Positions 10,161-18,637 are shown, counted from the first letter of the stretch. The stretch is 64,000 bases of DNA from Segatella hominis (GCF_019249725.2 NZ_CP137559.1:1921501-1985500); one strand, 5' to 3'. The notes: a model not told the origin generated them from the sequence alone. Program-made: numbers and translations.

Positions 10161-11819
10161 CTACATCTTCACGCTTCTTGCCTTTCTCTTTGGCTTCTGT
10201 TCCTCAGCGTTCTGTTCCTTCTGCTGCTTTTCGTTCTTTGGCGCAGACTGTCCCGGACTCAGCGGCTCCTTGGTGTGCTTGGTCGCCTCATGGGTCTTGC
10301 CCTGCTCGTTGACGGCGACTTGTACCTTGTTCTCATTGGTAGGAATCTGTTCCTTTGCCTGCTTTAGGTCGGGGTTGTTGCGGTAGGAACGTGGCTGCAT
10401 CTTGTCGAAGTCGAACTTTACGTAGGCGGTATAGGTACCGGTGCCGTTCTTGTTGGGCACTTCCTTGATTTCTATGGTCTTGCCTGCCACATAGTCGTCC
10501 TTCTGCTGCTCGGTCAACTCCTTCTTGAAATAGGTGTTGAGTCGGCGGATGGTTCCATCCTCATTGAGCCAGTGGTTGGGATTTTGTTGCTTCTTCTGAC
10601 CGCCCGTATCACCTTCTGCCTTCTGCTCCTGCTTGTCAGCGGTCTGCTTCTTGTCGCCATTCTGTTTCTGACCTTGTGCCTGTCTTGTGCTGCCAGGCAC
10701 GAACTCCACACCACGCTGTTCCACATTCACCTGCAGCAGCGGTGTAAACTTGCGCCCGTTGGCAAGCTCAATCTCCTTGCGAAGCGGAATACCTGAGTAG
10801 AGCACTCTCTTGTCGTCCTTGGTAATAGGTGTCTTGCCGATGGTATCGGGTATGCGCACCTTGTTGGTAGGTATGTCAACAATCTCATTGGTGAGACGGT
10901 CGATACTGATGAAATGAGGACGCAGCTCACCTGTGTTCTTGTCGGGGAAATCCACTACCTTTCCGAGGTTGCCGTTCTGCAACAGGTTCTTCTTGTCCTC
11001 TGGAGTGAAGGTATAGCCTTTGTAAGCGACATCGAGTTTTGGCTCATTGCGCACGAAATGCGGCACGAGTTGCAACTGGTCGTTATCGTCCTTGCGGAAT
11101 GACAGACGGGCCTGTATCTCTATCTGTTCACCGCCGAAGGTCGGCTTCACAATCACAAGCCCCGTCTTGCCGTAGTTGAGCAGGGCTTTCATATCCTTCT
11201 CATTCATACTGTTGAAGTCTATGCCATATTTGGCACCCAATTCCTGCAGGTTCACATCGTTACCACTAATGAGGTTCTGCTTTACACCCGGAGCGGTCTG
11301 TGCCTGCTGTTCGGTTGCGGTCTGTTCTGGTTTCTGTTCCATGTCGTTCTCTTTTTCGTTGGTTTGTTCAGATGATACATTCTCTTTTTCTGTGTTAGCT
11401 TGCGTCTTGGACGCATCGTCCGATGATGCGGTTTCTTTCGCCTGACCTTCCGATTGCTTTGCCTCTTTCTCATAATTGGAGGTGTCAACCTTGTGGGCGG
11501 AAAGAATCTCCTTGTTAGCCTCCGGATCTTTCAGCAACTCCTTCATCACGCCAAGCAGGTTTTCCACCTGGTCTGCCGCGATGCGGTAGAATCCGAATCG
11601 GCTTGGCTCCTTGCACTGGCGGAAGAAGTTTCGGAAGAAACTGTCCATCAAGTCACTGTTGCGGTCAAAACGCAGGAAGTCTGGCGCGTTCTCCGCCTTG
11701 GCGGGCGCTCGCTTCGGTGTGCCGTCCCTGCTGAGTCCGGCGACGACACTGATTTCGCCCGTCTTTTCGTCACGGACTACCAGCACGTCCTGTTCATCAC
11801 TCTTTTTCTTTTGTACCAT
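10161..11819 (-). CDS. DUF4099/DUF3945-type ICE protein (CTnDOT Orf3-like)
   Basis: A 552-residue hydrophilic protein. A short N-terminal globular part (residues 1-110) is followed by a Gln/Glu/Lys/Thr-rich linker (about 110-185), then a conserved core that starts LQELGAKYGIDFNSM and contains two similar segments around GRKFTPLLQVN and KNGTGTYTAYVKF, the pattern of DUF3945 repeats. The C-terminus is again low-complexity and basic (KPKRKARSVKM). There is no signal peptide or catalytic motif. In Bacteroides elements this family sits between the xis-like genes and the topoisomerase. The leader contains TTCACCATTAAA, a variant of the motif before other genes in this element. Family call is by resemblance; function unknown. 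Confidence 0.8.
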   Translation of the reverse strand: MVQKKKSDEQDVLVVRDEKTGEISVVAGLSRDGTPKRAPAKAENAPDFLRFDRNSDLMDSFFRNFFRQCKEPSRFGFYRIAADQVENLLGVMKELLKDPEANKEILSAHKVDTSNYEKEAKQSEGQAKETASSDDASKTQANTEKENVSSEQTNEKENDMEQKPEQTATEQQAQTAPGVKQNLISGNDVNLQELGAKYGIDFNSMNEKDMKALLNYGKTGLVIVKPTFGGEQIEIQARLSFRKDDNDQLQLVPHFVRNEPKLDVAYKGYTFTPEDKKNLLQNGNLGKVVDFPDKNTGELRPHFISIDRLTNEIVDIPTNKVRIPDTIGKTPITKDDKRVLYSGIPLRKEIELANGRKFTPLLQVNVEQRGVEFVPGSTRQAQGQKQNGDKKQTADKQEQKAEGDTGGQKKQQNPNHWLNEDGTIRRLNTYFKKELTEQQKDDYVAGKTIEIKEVPNKNGTGTYTAYVKFDFDKMQPRSYRNNPDLKQAKEQIPTNENKVQVAVNEQGKTHEATKHTKEPLSPGQSAPKNEKQQKEQNAEEQKPKRKARSVKM

Positions 11820-11850
11820 AATTGTAAATGTTTAATGGTGAATACTGTTG

Positions 11851-12204
11851 TTATTTGAATTTCTGATGAATGCGAGTCAAGTAATGCTCCACATTCTCTT
11901 TCTTGAATTCTTTGACATTATTCTCTACAAACTGCATCACATCCTCTTCCGTGTAATAGGTTTTCTGCCCCAAACGCTTGTAGGGAAGCACTCCCAGACT
12001 GCGATAGCGTTGAAGGGAACGAGGGGATATTTGAAATAAGAGGCAGAGGTCTTGGTTGTCAAGCAATTTTTCATTGATGGCAGAACTTCCTTTTTGCTCC
12101 GTCTCTCGTTCGTGTCTCAACATCAGCATGTCGTAGATGCCGTCTATCTTTTTGTGTAGGTCATGAAGATATAACTCCAGTTTTCTCAATGTTCCATCTT
12201 CCAT
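11851..12204 (-). CDS. Small HTH protein, Xis2d-like excision factor
   Basis: A 117-residue protein with an N-terminal alpha-helical segment and a MerR/excisionase-type helix-turn-helix near residues 50-90 (LLDNQDLCLLFQISPRSLQRYRSLG followed by LPYKRLGQKTYYTEEDV, split here for reading). The Arg-Ser-Leu-Gln-Arg turn and the Tyr-Tyr wing are typical of Bacteroides helix_turn_helix/Xis proteins. It overlaps the preceding HTH gene by 19 bases, so the two are translationally coupled. Position directly before the DUF3945-type and topoisomerase genes supports a role as recombination directionality factor, by analogy with CTnDOT xis2d. It may equally be a transcriptional regulator. Confidence 0.8.
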   Translation of the reverse strand: MEDGTLRKLELYLHDLHKKIDGIYDMLMLRHERETEQKGSSAINEKLLDNQDLCLLFQISPRSLQRYRSLGVLPYKRLGQKTYYTEEDVMQFVENNVKEFKKENVEHYLTRIHQKFK

Positions 12205-12506
12205 GCTCTTGTTTCCTTTGCTATTGTTCGTTCCTCAACCATTCTTTCAATGGCTTCAACTTGGTATCGGCATTGATTGCCAATTTTAATAAAATCAATG
12301 CGGTTCTCTGAGCGCATTCGCTGCAAGGTGCGCTTGCTCACACCAAGCATCTTAGCTGCATCGTCATTGGTCAACATCGGCTTCAATCCCTTACCCGTCA
12401 AGTTCTCTTGAAATGCCATTTTTGCCAATCGCGCGTACTGGACTATTTCTGTCAACTGTTCTGTCAGCTTTTTGAAGGCTGCACTTTCCATTGTTATTAC
12501 TTCCAT
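12186..12506 (-). CDS. Small HTH protein, Xis2c-like excision factor
   Basis: A 106-residue protein with an HTH of the excisionase type (LTNDDAAKMLGVSKRTLQRM, then FIKIGNQCRYQVEAIERM). The N-terminus MEVITMESAAF resembles MEVVTMEKKAF of the divergent gene at 12747, so the two are probably paralogues. It is the first gene of the minus-strand excision-type operon; a TAATTTTG -7 element is at 12564-12557. Proposed role: DNA-bending excision factor like CTnDOT Xis2c, inferred from size, fold and order. Confidence 0.8.
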   Translation of the reverse strand: MEVITMESAAFKKLTEQLTEIVQYARLAKMAFQENLTGKGLKPMLTNDDAAKMLGVSKRTLQRMRSENRIDFIKIGNQCRYQVEAIERMVEERTIAKETRAWKMEH

Positions 12507-12556
12507 TCTAATTCCGTTTGAAATGTTATATAATTCGTTGTTTTATTTCTCGGCGG

Positions 12557-12564
12557 CAAAATTA
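12557..12564 (-). promoter_or_regulatory. -7 element of the excision-type operon
   Basis: The minus strand reads TAATTTTG, matching the Bacteroidetes TAnnTTTG consensus, about 50 bases upstream of the first HTH gene. No clear TTTG box is present 19-20 bases upstream, so this is a moderate call. Confidence 0.45.
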
Positions 12565-12682
12565 ACCATTTGCGAAATACCCGTTTAACAACTCATTAAT
12601 GACCCACGTATAATTTTCTTGATTTTTCTTGCCAAGCGGTCGGCAAACCCCAGAAAAGCACTGCCACAGTTATTCATTTTCA

Positions 12683-12712
12683 TTGTTTTTCTACATACAC
12701 ACATTAACTTTG
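12683..12712 (+). promoter_or_regulatory. Promoter of the plus-strand HTH gene
   Basis: TTG at 12683-12685, a 19-base spacer, then TAACTTTG at 12705-12712 fits the Bacteroidetes promoter consensus well. It lies 35 bases before the ATG at 12747. Confidence 0.65.
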
Positions 12713-12746
12713 CACCCGAATTTGTTGAACCAATAAAACAGAGAAT

Positions 12747-13034
12747 ATGGAAGTAGTAACAATGGAAAAGAAGGCATTCGACTTGATGATGGCAAGATAT
12801 GATGCCTTGGTAAAGAAAGTTGAGTTGCTGAAGCATAAGGCTAACGGCAAGCGTCTGAACAAATGGCTTACAGGTCATGAGGTCTGCCAGCAACTTCGCA
12901 TCAGCCAGCGCACCTTGCAAAAACTTCGCGACCGCCGTTTCTTGGGGCATACCCAGATAGGTCGCCAATTCTATTACTGCCCCGAAGAGGTCAAAGCCAT
13001 CGTTCCGCTTATCGCCAGAATCAAATCGGTATAG
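12747..13034 (+). CDS. Small HTH regulator, paralogue of the Xis2c-like protein
   Basis: A 95-residue protein divergent from the excision-type operon. The HTH is clear (LTGHEVCQQLRISQRTLQKL, then HTQIGRQFYYCPEEV). The shared MEVxTMxxxAF start with the protein at 12186-12506 points to duplication. The 240-base divergent promoter region between them is the natural control point of the element. Function as DNA-binding regulator or accessory recombination factor is inferred. Confidence 0.78.
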   Translation: MEVVTMEKKAFDLMMARYDALVKKVELLKHKANGKRLNKWLTGHEVCQQLRISQRTLQKLRDRRFLGHTQIGRQFYYCPEEVKAIVPLIARIKSV

Positions 13035-13127
13035 CGTAAAGCCAAACTCGCCCAAGGCAAAGCCTAAAACTTCACCCTGTGCGAGCCTACACATTTTATA
13101 TTCACCACTTAATCCAAATTGTAAACA

Positions 13128-13463
13128 ATGAACATGAACCAACTTCTTACGCATGAGAGCAAGTCGATAGACACCGCCATGCAATCCTTGAAGAAAGCCA
13201 ACAACTGGCTATCTTCATTCATCGAGTCCTACAGCCCACCTTTGGACGGGGAGCGATACCTCACCGACAAGGAACTCTCCGAGCATTTGAAGCTTAGTCG
13301 CCGTACCTTGCAGGAATATCGCAAACAAGGCATCTTGCCCTACATTATATTATGTGGCAAGACCCTCTATCCGGAATCCGAGATACAAGCACTTCTCACT
13401 GGTAATTATCGCAAGCCGATAATCGACGGCAATGTTTCACAAGGGGAGGGTACTGCTTCATAA
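13128..13463 (+). CDS. Second plus-strand HTH protein of the ICE
   Basis: A 111-residue protein with an N-terminal helical part and an HTH near residues 45-85 (LTDKELSEHLKLSRRTLQEY, then LPYIILCGKTLYPESEI). It resembles the protein at 11851-12204 in layout, so the plus-strand pair mirrors the minus-strand pair. The leader TTCACCACTTAATCCA at 13101-13116 ends 11 bases before the ATG, the same arrangement as at the DUF1896-type gene. Likely a DNA-binding accessory or regulatory factor. Confidence 0.76.
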   Translation: MNMNQLLTHESKSIDTAMQSLKKANNWLSSFIESYSPPLDGERYLTDKELSEHLKLSRRTLQEYRKQGILPYIILCGKTLYPESEIQALLTGNYRKPIIDGNVSQGEGTAS

Positions 13464-13476
13464 TAGCGAAACAAAA

Positions 13477-13525
13477 AATAGCGTACAGGGTACAACGACA
13501 AAAATCGTTCCCCCTGTACGCTATT
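13477..13525. terminator. Bidirectional terminator between HTH and integrase operons
   Basis: AATAGCGTACAGGG (13477-13490) and CCCTGTACGCTATT (13512-13525) are perfect 14-bp arms, and an inner AACGA/TCGTT stem extends the hairpin. It separates two convergent gene groups. A/T-rich sequence flanks both sides. Confidence 0.8.
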
Positions 13526-13567
13526 ATATTATAAAGGTGTAGGAATCTTATTAAAAGATGAGAATTT

Positions 13568-13963
13568 CTAACTTGCACCTCTTGGCATCGTTCCGTTCAT
13601 CACAATAATCATCGGATACTCGTGTTTTACTTGCTCTGCTTGGAAATCCTTGCGGTTCACAACCTTACTGATAAACCATTGTCTGAACAACAAGGCTTGG
13701 TATGTATCCATTTGAAGTGCTATGGCGATAATCACTTCCATATCATAGACATGCGCAGAATATCCATTTTCAAGTTTGATGTATTGAGAATGCTGGAAGT
13801 CTTTCAGCACACTTTGTTTCCAAATGCGCTTGATGGTATTCTTCACTGCTGTCCCCGTTACATTCAACAGTTCAGCAATCTCCCAAACTGTCATCCACAC
13901 CTCACCATGATGTGGGGCGTAGATGACCATATCTTCTTGTATTGTTATCACTTGTCGTTTCAT
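13568..13963 (-). CDS. RhuM/KilA-N-like small DNA-binding protein next to integrase
   Basis: A 131-residue protein with an HTH-like N-terminal segment (VWMTVWEIAELLNVTGTAVKN) and a following HVYDMEVIIAIALQMDTYQA stretch that resembles RhuM-type proteins (the two stretches are given only in part). It overlaps the integrase stop by four bases (ATGA), so it is translated with the integrase. Genes of this kind often accompany Bacteroides tyrosine recombinases. It may modulate integration, but no function can be read from the sequence. Confidence 0.65.
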   Translation of the reverse strand: MKRQVITIQEDMVIYAPHHGEVWMTVWEIAELLNVTGTAVKNTIKRIWKQSVLKDFQHSQYIKLENGYSAHVYDMEVIIAIALQMDTYQALLFRQWFISKVVNRKDFQAEQVKHEYPMIIVMNGTMPRGAS

Positions 13964-15231
13964 ACTCTGCCATTTATAGTGTTAGTATTATCGTTGCAAA
14001 CATTTCCAAACGTGAATTCCTCAATGTTATTTATTTGCTGAGACAACTTTTCCACGTCTTTGCTCAATTTTTCCTTGGTAATCTTGGCATACACCTGGGT
14101 TGTCTTTATGTCCTTGTGACCAAGCATTGAACTCACGGTTTCTATTGGAACTCCGTTGGAGAGGCAAACCGAGGTTGCGAACGAATGACGGCTCATATGC
14201 CAGGAAAGCGGCTTGGTGATACCACATTTCTTTCCCAGTCTTTTGAGCGAATCCATACAACTTTGGTAGTTGGGTACTGGAAACACCCTGCCGTCTTCAC
14301 ACAATCCACGGTATTTTTCCATAATTTGCTTGGGATAATCAAGCAACTTGATGTTGGCTTCCGTTCCAGTCTTCTGTCGATGGATAACAATCCATTCACC
14401 TTCATCGAAAAATTCCTTGATGTTCTCTTCCTTCAAGTTGTACAGATCAATGAAAGCGAGACCTGTAAAACAACAGAACAGGAACAAGTCACGCACCATA
14501 CTCATCTTCTTTCTTGTGATAGGTGTTTCCATCAACAGGTGAATCTCTTCTTTGCTCAGAAATTCTCTTGTGGTCTCTTCTTCCTTGTACTCATATCGTC
14601 TGAATGGGTCTTTTACGAGCCATTCATTATCTATGGCACGGAATACCATTGCACGGAGATTGCGGACAAACACCATCGCAGAGTTTATCTTCAAGTGCTT
14701 GTCGGTTCTGAGAAAAGTCTCGTAGTCTGTGATAAAAGGCAGCGATAACTCTTTCAGAGCAATATCCTTCACATGGTAATGCGTCTGCAAGAACTCGCCC
14801 ACATAGGCACACCCGATTCTATACTTCGTGTATGTACTCAAAGATTTCATGCCAGCCTTATATTGCTTTTCCATTTCATCACGGCTTTGAGAATAGACTT
14901 TCATCAGTGTATGGCAACGATACTCCAAGCCAAGAAAGGCGTTCTTCACCTTGTCGGCAGTGACGAAGTTGTCCCTGTCCATAATCTCCTGATAATGCTT
15001 GCTGATACTCACACGCATCTTGTCCAATTTGCGGTTCACTTCCAAAGCCTGCATACTCTTACCTATCATGCGTCCGCCCTTGGTGTCCCACAAATCTGGA
15101 TTGGCAGTTGTCTTGCAACTGAACTGCGCCTGTGTTCCGTCCACTGTGATACGTCCCATAACTGGAACAGTACCATCTTTCTTTACTACCTGTCTTTTGA
15201 GGTAGAAGATAATTGAAAATGTACTCTTCAT
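13960..15231 (-). CDS. int: Tyrosine recombinase (ICE integrase)
   Basis: Integrase of the Bacteroidetes tyrosine recombinase group, 423 residues from the ATG at 15231. An N-terminal arm-binding domain (about 1-90), a SAM-like core-binding domain (about 100-210) and the catalytic domain follow in order. Catalytic residues visible are Lys in HRQKTG, His-x-x-Arg in SWHMSRHSF, His in MLGHKDI and the nucleophile Tyr in TTQVYAKI. The first arginine of the RKHRH set is replaced: the motif reads FTGLAFIDL. IntDOT of CTnDOT is also known to lack this arginine. I reject the upstream TTG start because it lies inside the -7 promoter element TAATTTTG (15260-15253). Confidence 0.92.
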   Translation of the reverse strand: MKSTFSIIFYLKRQVVKKDGTVPVMGRITVDGTQAQFSCKTTANPDLWDTKGGRMIGKSMQALEVNRKLDKMRVSISKHYQEIMDRDNFVTADKVKNAFLGLEYRCHTLMKVYSQSRDEMEKQYKAGMKSLSTYTKYRIGCAYVGEFLQTHYHVKDIALKELSLPFITDYETFLRTDKHLKINSAMVFVRNLRAMVFRAIDNEWLVKDPFRRYEYKEEETTREFLSKEEIHLLMETPITRKKMSMVRDLFLFCCFTGLAFIDLYNLKEENIKEFFDEGEWIVIHRQKTGTEANIKLLDYPKQIMEKYRGLCEDGRVFPVPNYQSCMDSLKRLGKKCGITKPLSWHMSRHSFATSVCLSNGVPIETVSSMLGHKDIKTTQVYAKITKEKLSKDVEKLSQQINNIEEFTFGNVCNDNTNTINGRV

Positions 15232-15252
15232 AACGTCATTCTTTTTTGCGTT

Positions 15253-15260
15253 CAAAATTA
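15253..15260 (-). promoter_or_regulatory. -7 element of the integrase promoter
   Basis: TAATTTTG on the minus strand, 21 bases before the integrase ATG at 15231, giving a very short leader. Confidence 0.5.
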
Positions 15261-15311
15261 ATACATGAAGAGTCTTTTCTTGCTACGCATTTCACGGCAG
15301 AACACGGCAAA

Positions 15312-15450
15312 TTTGGTTCGTAACCAAAAATTTTACGTTGCTCATCAGTAACTCACTATAAATCAGAGCGTTCAAATTCAATTCGTAACCTTCCTTATTC
15401 TTCCGAACCTCAACATTCCCCATTGGGGGTATAGGTTACGGATAGGTAAC
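15312..15450. promoter_or_regulatory. Cluster of CGTAACC motifs beside int
   Basis: CGTAACC occurs at 15319-15325 and 15384-15390 and inverted as GGTTACG at 15434-15440, with a related GGTAAC at 15445-15450. The first is part of the dyad TTTGGTT-cgt-AACCAAA (15312-15328). Repeated short sites in both orientations between an integrase gene and the element end are what arm-type integrase or Xis sites look like. No binding data are available. Confidence 0.4.
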
Positions 15451-15510
15451 GTTCCTCTGTCTCATCTTGTCGTATTCCCGTCTTCGTCTGTCCTCGCCAC
15501 TTTTAACCAA

Positions 15511-15550
15511 AATGAGGAAAGTAACTGATAACCAGTAAACTTTCCTCATT
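15511..15550. repeat. 12-bp perfect inverted repeat near the ICE end
   Basis: AATGAGGAAAGT (15511-15522) and ACTTTCCTCATT (15539-15550) are perfect arms; inside the loop ACTG and CAGT form a second small dyad. It could be a terminator-like hairpin or a recombinase site. Confidence 0.6.
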
Positions 15551-15994
15551 CTTCTCTCAAACACTTTTTATATGTACTTTCCAGGAGAGAAACATAAAGC
15601 CCTTATTCCTCCCCATTCAGGCATTCGCCCGTCTCATAACTCTTCGTCATATCCTTTAAGATACCAATCATCTCCAGCCTCAAGTTCTCAGGTTTCAGCA
15701 CAATGATATTTCTGTCACGTTTTTGAAAATGTCCAACAGAGTGCAAAACAAAATTTAACACCCGATTTTCGCAAGTCATGCTGTTTGAGGTCAAAACCGT
15801 TTGCAGAAACCACATTTGGGGTACAATGGTAGGAAAATGAGTTGTGAATGAGAGAAATTGGGATTTCCCCTCGCTGATTTTGTATCACGAGAATACAAAA
15901 AGATACTGTAGCTATAGACAACGAAAATTAAGCATTTTTATTAACAAATATATATTTAAGTTCCATTTCCTCTAAAGAAGTGCAAGTACGAACT

Positions 15995-16110
15995 CTAACG
16001 ATGCGCTTTATTAAGGTCTAATGATGCGCATCGTTAGGTGTTAATGAAGCGCATCGTTAAGTGTTAATGAAGCGCATCATTAGACCTTAATGAAGCGCTT
16101 CGTTAGGTCA
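15995..16110. repeat. Five tandem ~23-bp palindromic repeats
   Basis: Five consecutive units start at 15995, 16018, 16042, 16065 and 16088 with lengths 23, 24, 23, 23 and 23. Each unit is itself palindromic around GCGC, for example TAATGAAGCGCTTCGTTA in the fifth. The units vary mainly at the third base of each half (ATG versus AAG; ATC versus TTC). No gene overlaps the array; dcp begins 340 bases downstream. Confidence 0.9.
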
Positions 16111-16413
16111 TGTAGATTTCCTACCAGCTATATTACTGAAAATCAGCAAATTACACTCCATCTCAAGACTGCGAACTCTTGCCGTCAACAGGAAGAACAG
16201 AAGTATAAAAGTTTGTTTCATCATTATATTGTATCATTAAACTATGCTATTGCAAAAGTACAAAAACTTTTACAACAACATACTATTTTATACCTGAAAA
16301 TAACTAAAAATCAACAACAACAACAATGCTACAAGGCATGTTACCATACTGCCTCTCTACGCTTTGTCACTATTAAGAAACCATAAAATGTGCGGTAATC
16401 CGAAATAAAAGCG

Positions 16414-16421
16414 TATCTTTG
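16414..16421 (+). promoter_or_regulatory. -7 element of the dcp promoter
   Basis: TATCTTTG matches TAnnTTTG and lies 28 bases before the dcp start codon. Confidence 0.6.
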
Positions 16422-16449
16422 TAGAATAATTGCAATATAAACAAAAAAC

Positions 16450-18591
16450 ATGATGAAACTTAACAAGACATTCCTAACACTCGGTTTGGCTGCTGCCCTG
16501 CTGCAGATGCCAGCCTCATCGTTCGCCCAAAATGCGGGCGGCAGTCGTCAGAATCCTCTCTTGCAGAAGAGCAACCTTCCTTTCGGAGCTCCTGATTTCA
16601 GTAAGATTCAGGAGAGTGACTATCTTCCTGCTATCGAAGCTGCTATCAAGGAGCAGCGTGCCAACATCCAGAAGATTGTCAACAACAAGAAGAAGCCTAC
16701 CTTCCAGAACACCATCCTCGCCTTCGAAGAGAGTGGCGTGTTGCTCGACAGAGTGACAAGCATCTTCTACGGACTCACCAGTGCCCACAGAACACCTGCT
16801 ATCGCAGAAACAGAGAAGAAGGCGACACCAATGCTCACCGAACTGGACAACGAGATTTCATTCAATCAGAAACTATTCAAGCGCATCAAGTACGTTTACG
16901 ACAACGAATATAAGAAACTCAAGGGAGAAGACCAGAGACTCACCGAGGTCATCTACAAGAGTTTCGTACGTTCCGGCGCCCTGCTCTCTCCAGAGAAGAT
17001 GGAGCGCATGAAGCAGATCAATTCCCGCATCTCAGATTTGCAGCAGAAGTGGGACAATCTCCTTCCAGCCGCAACCAACAATGCAGTGGTTTGGGTAAAC
17101 AGCAAGGAAGAACTCGCCGGACTGAGTGAGGCAGATATCGCACAATGCAAGAAGGATGCAGAAAGCCGTGGCAGCAAGTCACCATACTGCATCGTCATCA
17201 TCAATACCACGCAGCAGCCTATCCTCACCAACCTGCAGAACCGTGAACTCCGTCGCAAGGTTTATATGGCAAGCATCCATCGTGCAGATGGCACCAATCC
17301 TGATTTCAACACCTTCCCTATCGTCACAGAAATAGCGAAACTCCGTGCAGAGAAGGGAAAACTGATGGGATATGACAACTATGCCGACTACTCATTGGAA
17401 AAGACTATGGCGAAGAATTCCAAGAATGTGGATGATTTCCTCAAACAGCTTATCAAGGAGTATGCACCTAAGGCAGATGTTGAGACCAAGGCGATAGAGG
17501 AATATGCTCAGAAAACAGAAGGCAAGGACTTCAAGTTGGAGCCATACGACCGTTTCTACTATTCAGCCAAAATGAAAAAGGAAATGCTCAATATCAGCGA
17601 TGACGAGGTAAAGCCATATTTCAATATCGACAGCGTGCAGGTAAATGGCGTATTCTATGCAGCACACCGTGTATATGGTCTGAACTTCAAGCAGCGTAAG
17701 GACATACCAACCTACCACCCAGACATGAAGGTATTCGAAGTAAGCGACAAGAACGGCAAGCCAATCGCCCTTTTCTATAGTGATTACTTCCGCCGTCCAA
17801 CCAAGCGTGGCGGAGCATGGATGAGTGCCTTTGCCAAGCAGAGCAAGCAGCGCGGTCAGTTGCCTATCATATATAATGTATGCAACAATGCCAAGGCACC
17901 AGAGGGTCAGCCATCCCTGATTACCTGGGATGAGGTCACCACCCTGTTCCATGAGTTCGGTCATGCCATTCACGGCATGCTCTCAGACTGCAGATACAAC
18001 ACACTATCCGGAACAGCTGTAGCACGCGATTTCGTAGAGATGCCATCGCAGTTTAACGAGTCATTCGCATCCATCCCAGAGATATTCGACCACTATGCCC
18101 GTCATACCGAGACAGGCAAGCCGATGCCAAGTGATTTGAAGGACCGCATGCTGAAGAGCATCAACTTCCAGACAGCCTATTCATTAGGCGAGAACCTGGC
18201 AGCCACCTGTCTTGACATGGCATGGCACAAGATCAGTGAAGATGAAGTACCATCCCCATATATGGCAGGTGCCTTTGAAAAAGAAGAGCTTTACAAGATA
18301 GGTTTGCTCAACACACAGATACCACCACGTTACAGCACCTCCTACTTCAATCACGTATGGGATGGCGGATATGCAGCCGGATATTACAGTTATCTATGGA
18401 CAGAAGTACTTGCAGTAAACATTGCCGATTACTTTGCGAAGCATGGCGCTTTAGATCCAGCCGTAGGACAGTCCTTCCGTGACAAGATCCTGAGTCGAGG
18501 CAACACCAAGGATCAGATGGAAATGTTTACCGACTTCACAGGCATGAAACAGCCAGACGCCTCCGGCTTTTTGAAAGCAAGGGGCCTATAA
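16450..18591 (+). CDS. dcp: Peptidyl-dipeptidase Dcp, M3 family metallopeptidase
   Basis: A zinc metallopeptidase that removes C-terminal dipeptides from peptides. The protein has 713 residues, in the usual range. An N-terminal signal peptide (residues 1-28, ending SSFAQ-N) predicts a periplasmic enzyme. The M3 zinc motif His-Glu-x-x-His is in LFHEFGHAIHGML near residue 500, and a downstream glutamate lies in FVEMPSQFNESFA. It is monocistronic, with its own -7 element and a strong terminator. A second ATG directly follows the first, so 16453 is an equally possible start. Dcp-like enzymes in Bacteroidetes may feed on imported peptides; this is inference. Confidence 0.95.
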   Translation: MMKLNKTFLTLGLAAALLQMPASSFAQNAGGSRQNPLLQKSNLPFGAPDFSKIQESDYLPAIEAAIKEQRANIQKIVNNKKKPTFQNTILAFEESGVLLDRVTSIFYGLTSAHRTPAIAETEKKATPMLTELDNEISFNQKLFKRIKYVYDNEYKKLKGEDQRLTEVIYKSFVRSGALLSPEKMERMKQINSRISDLQQKWDNLLPAATNNAVVWVNSKEELAGLSEADIAQCKKDAESRGSKSPYCIVIINTTQQPILTNLQNRELRRKVYMASIHRADGTNPDFNTFPIVTEIAKLRAEKGKLMGYDNYADYSLEKTMAKNSKNVDDFLKQLIKEYAPKADVETKAIEEYAQKTEGKDFKLEPYDRFYYSAKMKKEMLNISDDEVKPYFNIDSVQVNGVFYAAHRVYGLNFKQRKDIPTYHPDMKVFEVSDKNGKPIALFYSDYFRRPTKRGGAWMSAFAKQSKQRGQLPIIYNVCNNAKAPEGQPSLITWDEVTTLFHEFGHAIHGMLSDCRYNTLSGTAVARDFVEMPSQFNESFASIPEIFDHYARHTETGKPMPSDLKDRMLKSINFQTAYSLGENLAATCLDMAWHKISEDEVPSPYMAGAFEKEELYKIGLLNTQIPPRYSTSYFNHVWDGGYAAGYYSYLWTEVLAVNIADYFAKHGALDPAVGQSFRDKILSRGNTKDQMEMFTDFTGMKQPDASGFLKARGL

Positions 18592-18637
18592 CCCCTAACC
18601 TACCCTACATAAAAGGGTACGTCATAAATGATATGAA

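Larger units (their letters stand above)
15256..16449. other. Intergenic region holding the presumed ICE end
   Basis: No convincing gene lies in this 1.2-kb stretch. A 70-codon minus-strand frame (15603-15815) ending NIIVLKPENLRLEMIGILKD... could be the 3' remnant of a gene cut by element insertion, but I do not recognise it. The region holds repeated CGTAACC motifs, a 12-bp inverted repeat, a tandem palindrome array and the dcp promoter, each listed separately. The element-chromosome junction should be in about 15300-15960 but cannot be fixed from one end. Confidence 0.6.

Noticed and set aside
12585..13184. 199-codon minus-strand frame opposite the HTH gene
   Set aside because: It is antisense to a clear HTH gene (12747-13034) with a good promoter, and its translation has no recognisable domain.
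15603..15815. 70-codon minus-strand frame near the ICE end
   Set aside because: Possibly a gene tail, but not recognisable; not enough evidence to call a gene or pseudogene.
15995..16110. Tandem array considered as a CRISPR
   Set aside because: Units are contiguous with no unique spacers, each unit is a palindrome, and no cas gene is near.
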